A DNA stretch of 64,000 bases from Geminicoccaceae bacterium (GTDB lineage: Bacteria; Pseudomonadota; Alphaproteobacteria; Geminicoccales; Geminicoccaceae). Position 1 is the stretch's first letter; the number at the start of each line of letters is the position of its first letter. Shown here piece by piece: positions 62,382 through 64,000 of the stretch. The notes under the pieces are model-generated. The model was not told the origin of the DNA and made no database searches. It saw only the letters and a program-made list of their open reading frames with translations. A program made the position numbers and the translations under genes. Where the stretch lies: NCBI GenBank assembly GCA_025999455.1, contig AP024683.1, forward strand, positions 1,185,501 to 1,249,500, given 5' to 3'.

Positions 62382-63455
62382 TCAGCCCCCCGCGAGGCGG
62401 GCGCGCAGCGCGTCGGGGGCGAGCGGCACGTCGCGAAGCACCTTGCCGCTCTCGCCCAGGACGCCGAGCGATCGGCCCTCGACCACGACCTCGATGCCGC
62501 CGGCGTTGCCCGTCCACAGCGCCAGATCGTCACGCTCGGGCAGGATCAGGCGATCGCCGGGCTCCAGCGTGCGGGTCCGGACGTAGTCGCGGCTCGTGCT
62601 GCGGATCTGCACCCAAGCACTCTCCCGCGCCACCAGGACGACCCGACCCTCGCCCGCTTCCGGTGCGGCCCGCGGGCGGCCGGCATCGAGGGCCGCCAGG
62701 AGCTCGGCCGGCGAGGGCCCCTCGGCGAGCCGCGGGGCGGGGCGTTCGGCCGCGAACGCGCCGGCGGCGTCACGTCGACCGGACGGCGGCGCGGGCAGCT
62801 CGACCCGCTCGTCGGGCTCGGCCGCGACCAGCGCCTGCAGCTCGGCCCGCTCGACCCGCGGCGGCGCTTCGCCGACCCGCGGTGCGACCGGCGGCGGAGG
62901 GGGCGGTGGTACGGCGGCGCGCGAGACAACCGGCGGCGGGGGGGCCGGCGGCAAGGAAGGCGGGCCGGCGATCATCTCGGCGGCGACCCGGCCGAGCTCG
63001 CCGGGAACGGCCGCCACCCGCTCGAGCACCGGCTGATCGCGCCAGAGGATGTGCCAACTGCCGTAAAGGACGCCCAAGAGGAGGATCGAAGCGGCGACCA
63101 GGAGCCCGTGCGGCCGTCGATCGTCCCGCGGCTGCGGGACGACGAGCTCGGGCGCGGGCGGGGCGGCGTTCAAGGCCTCCTTGACGAGCCGGACGACCTC
63201 GGCGCCGTCGAAGCCCAGATGGTCGGCGTAGCTGCGCAAGAAGCCCAGGGCGTAGGCGCGCCCCGGGGTCATCGAGAGGTCGCCCTCCTCGAGCGCGAAC
63301 AGGTAAGAGGGCTTGATCCGCAGCGTTTCCGCCACGGCGTAGAGGTCCTCGCCACGGGCTTGGCGAGCTTCGCGGAGCGCTCCGCCGATCCGACGGAGCT
63401 GGTCGGCCCGCGTGTCGCGAACGTCCGCTGTCTGACGGCTGGCTCGACTGCTCAT
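62382..63455 (-). CDS. RodZ-like helix-turn-helix membrane protein (HTH_25/DUF4115)
   Basis: A 357-residue protein. N-terminal HTH with [35 protein letters not shown] and [17 protein letters not shown], one TM ([21 protein letters not shown]), a Pro-rich periplasmic linker ([12 protein letters not shown]) and a C-terminal DUF4115 domain ([26 protein letters not shown]). The layout is that of RodZ, which links the MreB cytoskeleton to the membrane. ATG at 63453-63455; ribosome binding site is weak. Confidence 0.88.
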   Translation of the reverse strand: MSSRASRQTADVRDTRADQLRRIGGALREARQARGEDLYAVAETLRIKPSYLFALEEGDLSMTPGRAYALGFLRSYADHLGFDGAEVVRLVKEALNAAPPAPELVVPQPRDDRRPHGLLVAASILLLGVLYGSWHILWRDQPVLERVAAVPGELGRVAAEMIAGPPSLPPAPPPPVVSRAAVPPPPPPPVAPRVGEAPPRVERAELQALVAAEPDERVELPAPPSGRRDAAGAFAAERPAPRLAEGPSPAELLAALDAGRPRAAPEAGEGRVVLVARESAWVQIRSTSRDYVRTRTLEPGDRLILPERDDLALWTGNAGGIEVVVEGRSLGVLGESGKVLRDVPLAPDALRARLAGG

Positions 63456-63569
63456 GGCCGGTCCGAGGTCGCGAGGAGGCGGACGCCGAGACGGCTCCCG
63501 CCGCAACGAATAGCAGAGGTGCGGCCCGACGCCAAACGCTCGGGCGCCTGCGGCATCGCCGCATGCGCT

Positions 63570-64000
63570 TCAGGTGGCGACGGTCGTGCCCGGCGGCAAC
63601 ACCACCTCGTGGTCGATCGCCCAGGCCAAGAGGCGTCGGCGCAGCGACCGGTCCGGCAGCCGCAGGAGCGGCTCCAGATAGGCGGCGAGCCGGCCCGCCT
63701 CGAGCGAGCGGATCGTGGCCTTGACGGCACCGAGCTCGGAGGGGGCGAGCGACAGCCGGCGCACGCCGAGGCCCACGAGCGCCATGGCCTCGAGCGGCCG
63801 GCTCGCCATCTCGCCGCAGAGCGTCAAGGGAACCCCGGCCGCCCGGCAGCGCTCGACCAGGTCGCGCAACAAAGCGAGCGGGGCGGGAGCGAGCACGTCG
63901 TAGCGCTCGGCCAACATCGGATTGCCGCGGTCGCAGGCGAACAAGAACTGCAAGAGGTCGTTCGAGCCGATCGAGACGAAGTCGACCTCGCGCAACAAGG
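63570..64000 (-). CDS. ptsP: PTS enzyme I-Ntr (PtsP), C-terminal part, cut by window edge
   Basis: The last 143 codons of a PEP-protein phosphotransferase. VDFVSIGSNDLLQFLFACDRGNP and TLCGEMASRPLEAMALVGLG are the PEP-binding TIM-barrel motifs, with the catalytic Cys in LCGEM. The sub-type with the RRLSLAPSELGAVKATIRSL end fits PtsP rather than PtsI. The N-terminal GAF domain would be outside the window. Ends 114 bp before the RodZ-like gene. Confidence 0.88.
   Translation of the reverse strand, partial: LLREVDFVSIGSNDLLQFLFACDRGNPMLAERYDVLAPAPLALLRDLVERCRAAGVPLTLCGEMASRPLEAMALVGLGVRRLSLAPSELGAVKATIRSLEAGRLAAYLEPLLRLPDRSLRRRLLAWAIDHEVVLPPGTTVAT

Noticed and set aside
1-64000. CRISPR arrays, insertion sequences, prophage or integrase genes
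   Set aside because: No regularly spaced direct repeats, transposase motifs, terminal inverted repeats or phage structural genes were seen anywhere.

Overview
The window is strongly GC-rich (by eye about 70%). Genes are tightly packed, often with ATGA, GTGA or TTGA stop/start overlaps, and GTG and TTG starts are common. The gene content fits a free-living, metabolically versatile alphaproteobacterium, probably in the broad Rhodospirillales: a homogentisate cluster with a MarR regulator, tripartite tricarboxylate and several ABC uptake systems, soeABC sulfite dehydrogenase, HU, and a ptsP / RodZ-like / ispG neighbourhood. The genus cannot be named from sequence alone. I see no rRNA, tRNA, CRISPR array, insertion sequence or phage genes.

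Layout. 1-507: 5' end of a TupB-like permease gene and a small coiled-coil protein. 591-9306: an aromatic (homogentisate/tyrosine) degradation block on the minus strand (dioxygenase, FAH-family hydrolase, MBL protein, FAD monooxygenase, DUF2783, maleylacetoacetate isomerase, then an AEC carrier and an amidase), with a divergent MarR gene. A perfect palindrome lies inside the shared promoter. 9352-11139: a secreted GH114-type protein and a Gly/Ser-rich protein. 11198-16040: a TctCBA transporter divergent from an acyl-CoA synthetase. 16001-18286: a methyltransferase, a zinc phosphodiesterase-like MBL protein and an orphan SCPU protein. 18400-22935: soeABC. 23467-29448: signalling genes (EAL protein, degenerate HD-GYP sensor overlapping a LapG-like protease) around an SDR and a MarC gene. 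29708-32434: tauABC-type transporter. 32465-33904: an RTX-lipase gene split by an in-frame TAG. 34047-37596: YeeE/YedE sulfur transporter, small membrane protein, cPGS-like GTPase, MtgA.

37649-43644: methyltransferase, cytosine-deaminase-like amidohydrolase, creatininase-family protein and a three-gene NMT1/THI5-type ABC transporter, suggesting salvage of a pyrimidine or related ring compound. 43824-45676: an exosortase-A-type O-antigen ligase and HU, with a good terminator. 46030-47991: a three-gene operon with a MotA/TolQ/ExbB-type channel protein, a MotB-like single-TM protein carrying a non-OmpA periplasmic domain, and a third membrane protein. This is the best candidate here for an undescribed system. 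47873-55420: EVE protein, EamA transporter, ectoine-hydrolase/creatinase-like M24 protein, FAD oxidase, LysR regulator, TatA, GT-B-like protein and MDR dehydrogenase. 55442-59548: a large RTX protein, a SAF-domain dehydrogenase and a second MDR enzyme. 59588-64000: housekeeping genes lpd, ispG, a RodZ-like gene and the 3' end of ptsP.

Two themes link distant genes. Sulfur: soeABC, tauABC and YeeE/YedE lie within 17 kb and would together import sulfonates or reduced sulfur and oxidise sulfite. Surface and c-di-GMP-like control: an EAL protein, a degenerate HD-GYP sensor, a LapG-like protease and two RTX proteins share the window, but no LapD and no type I secretion genes are present.
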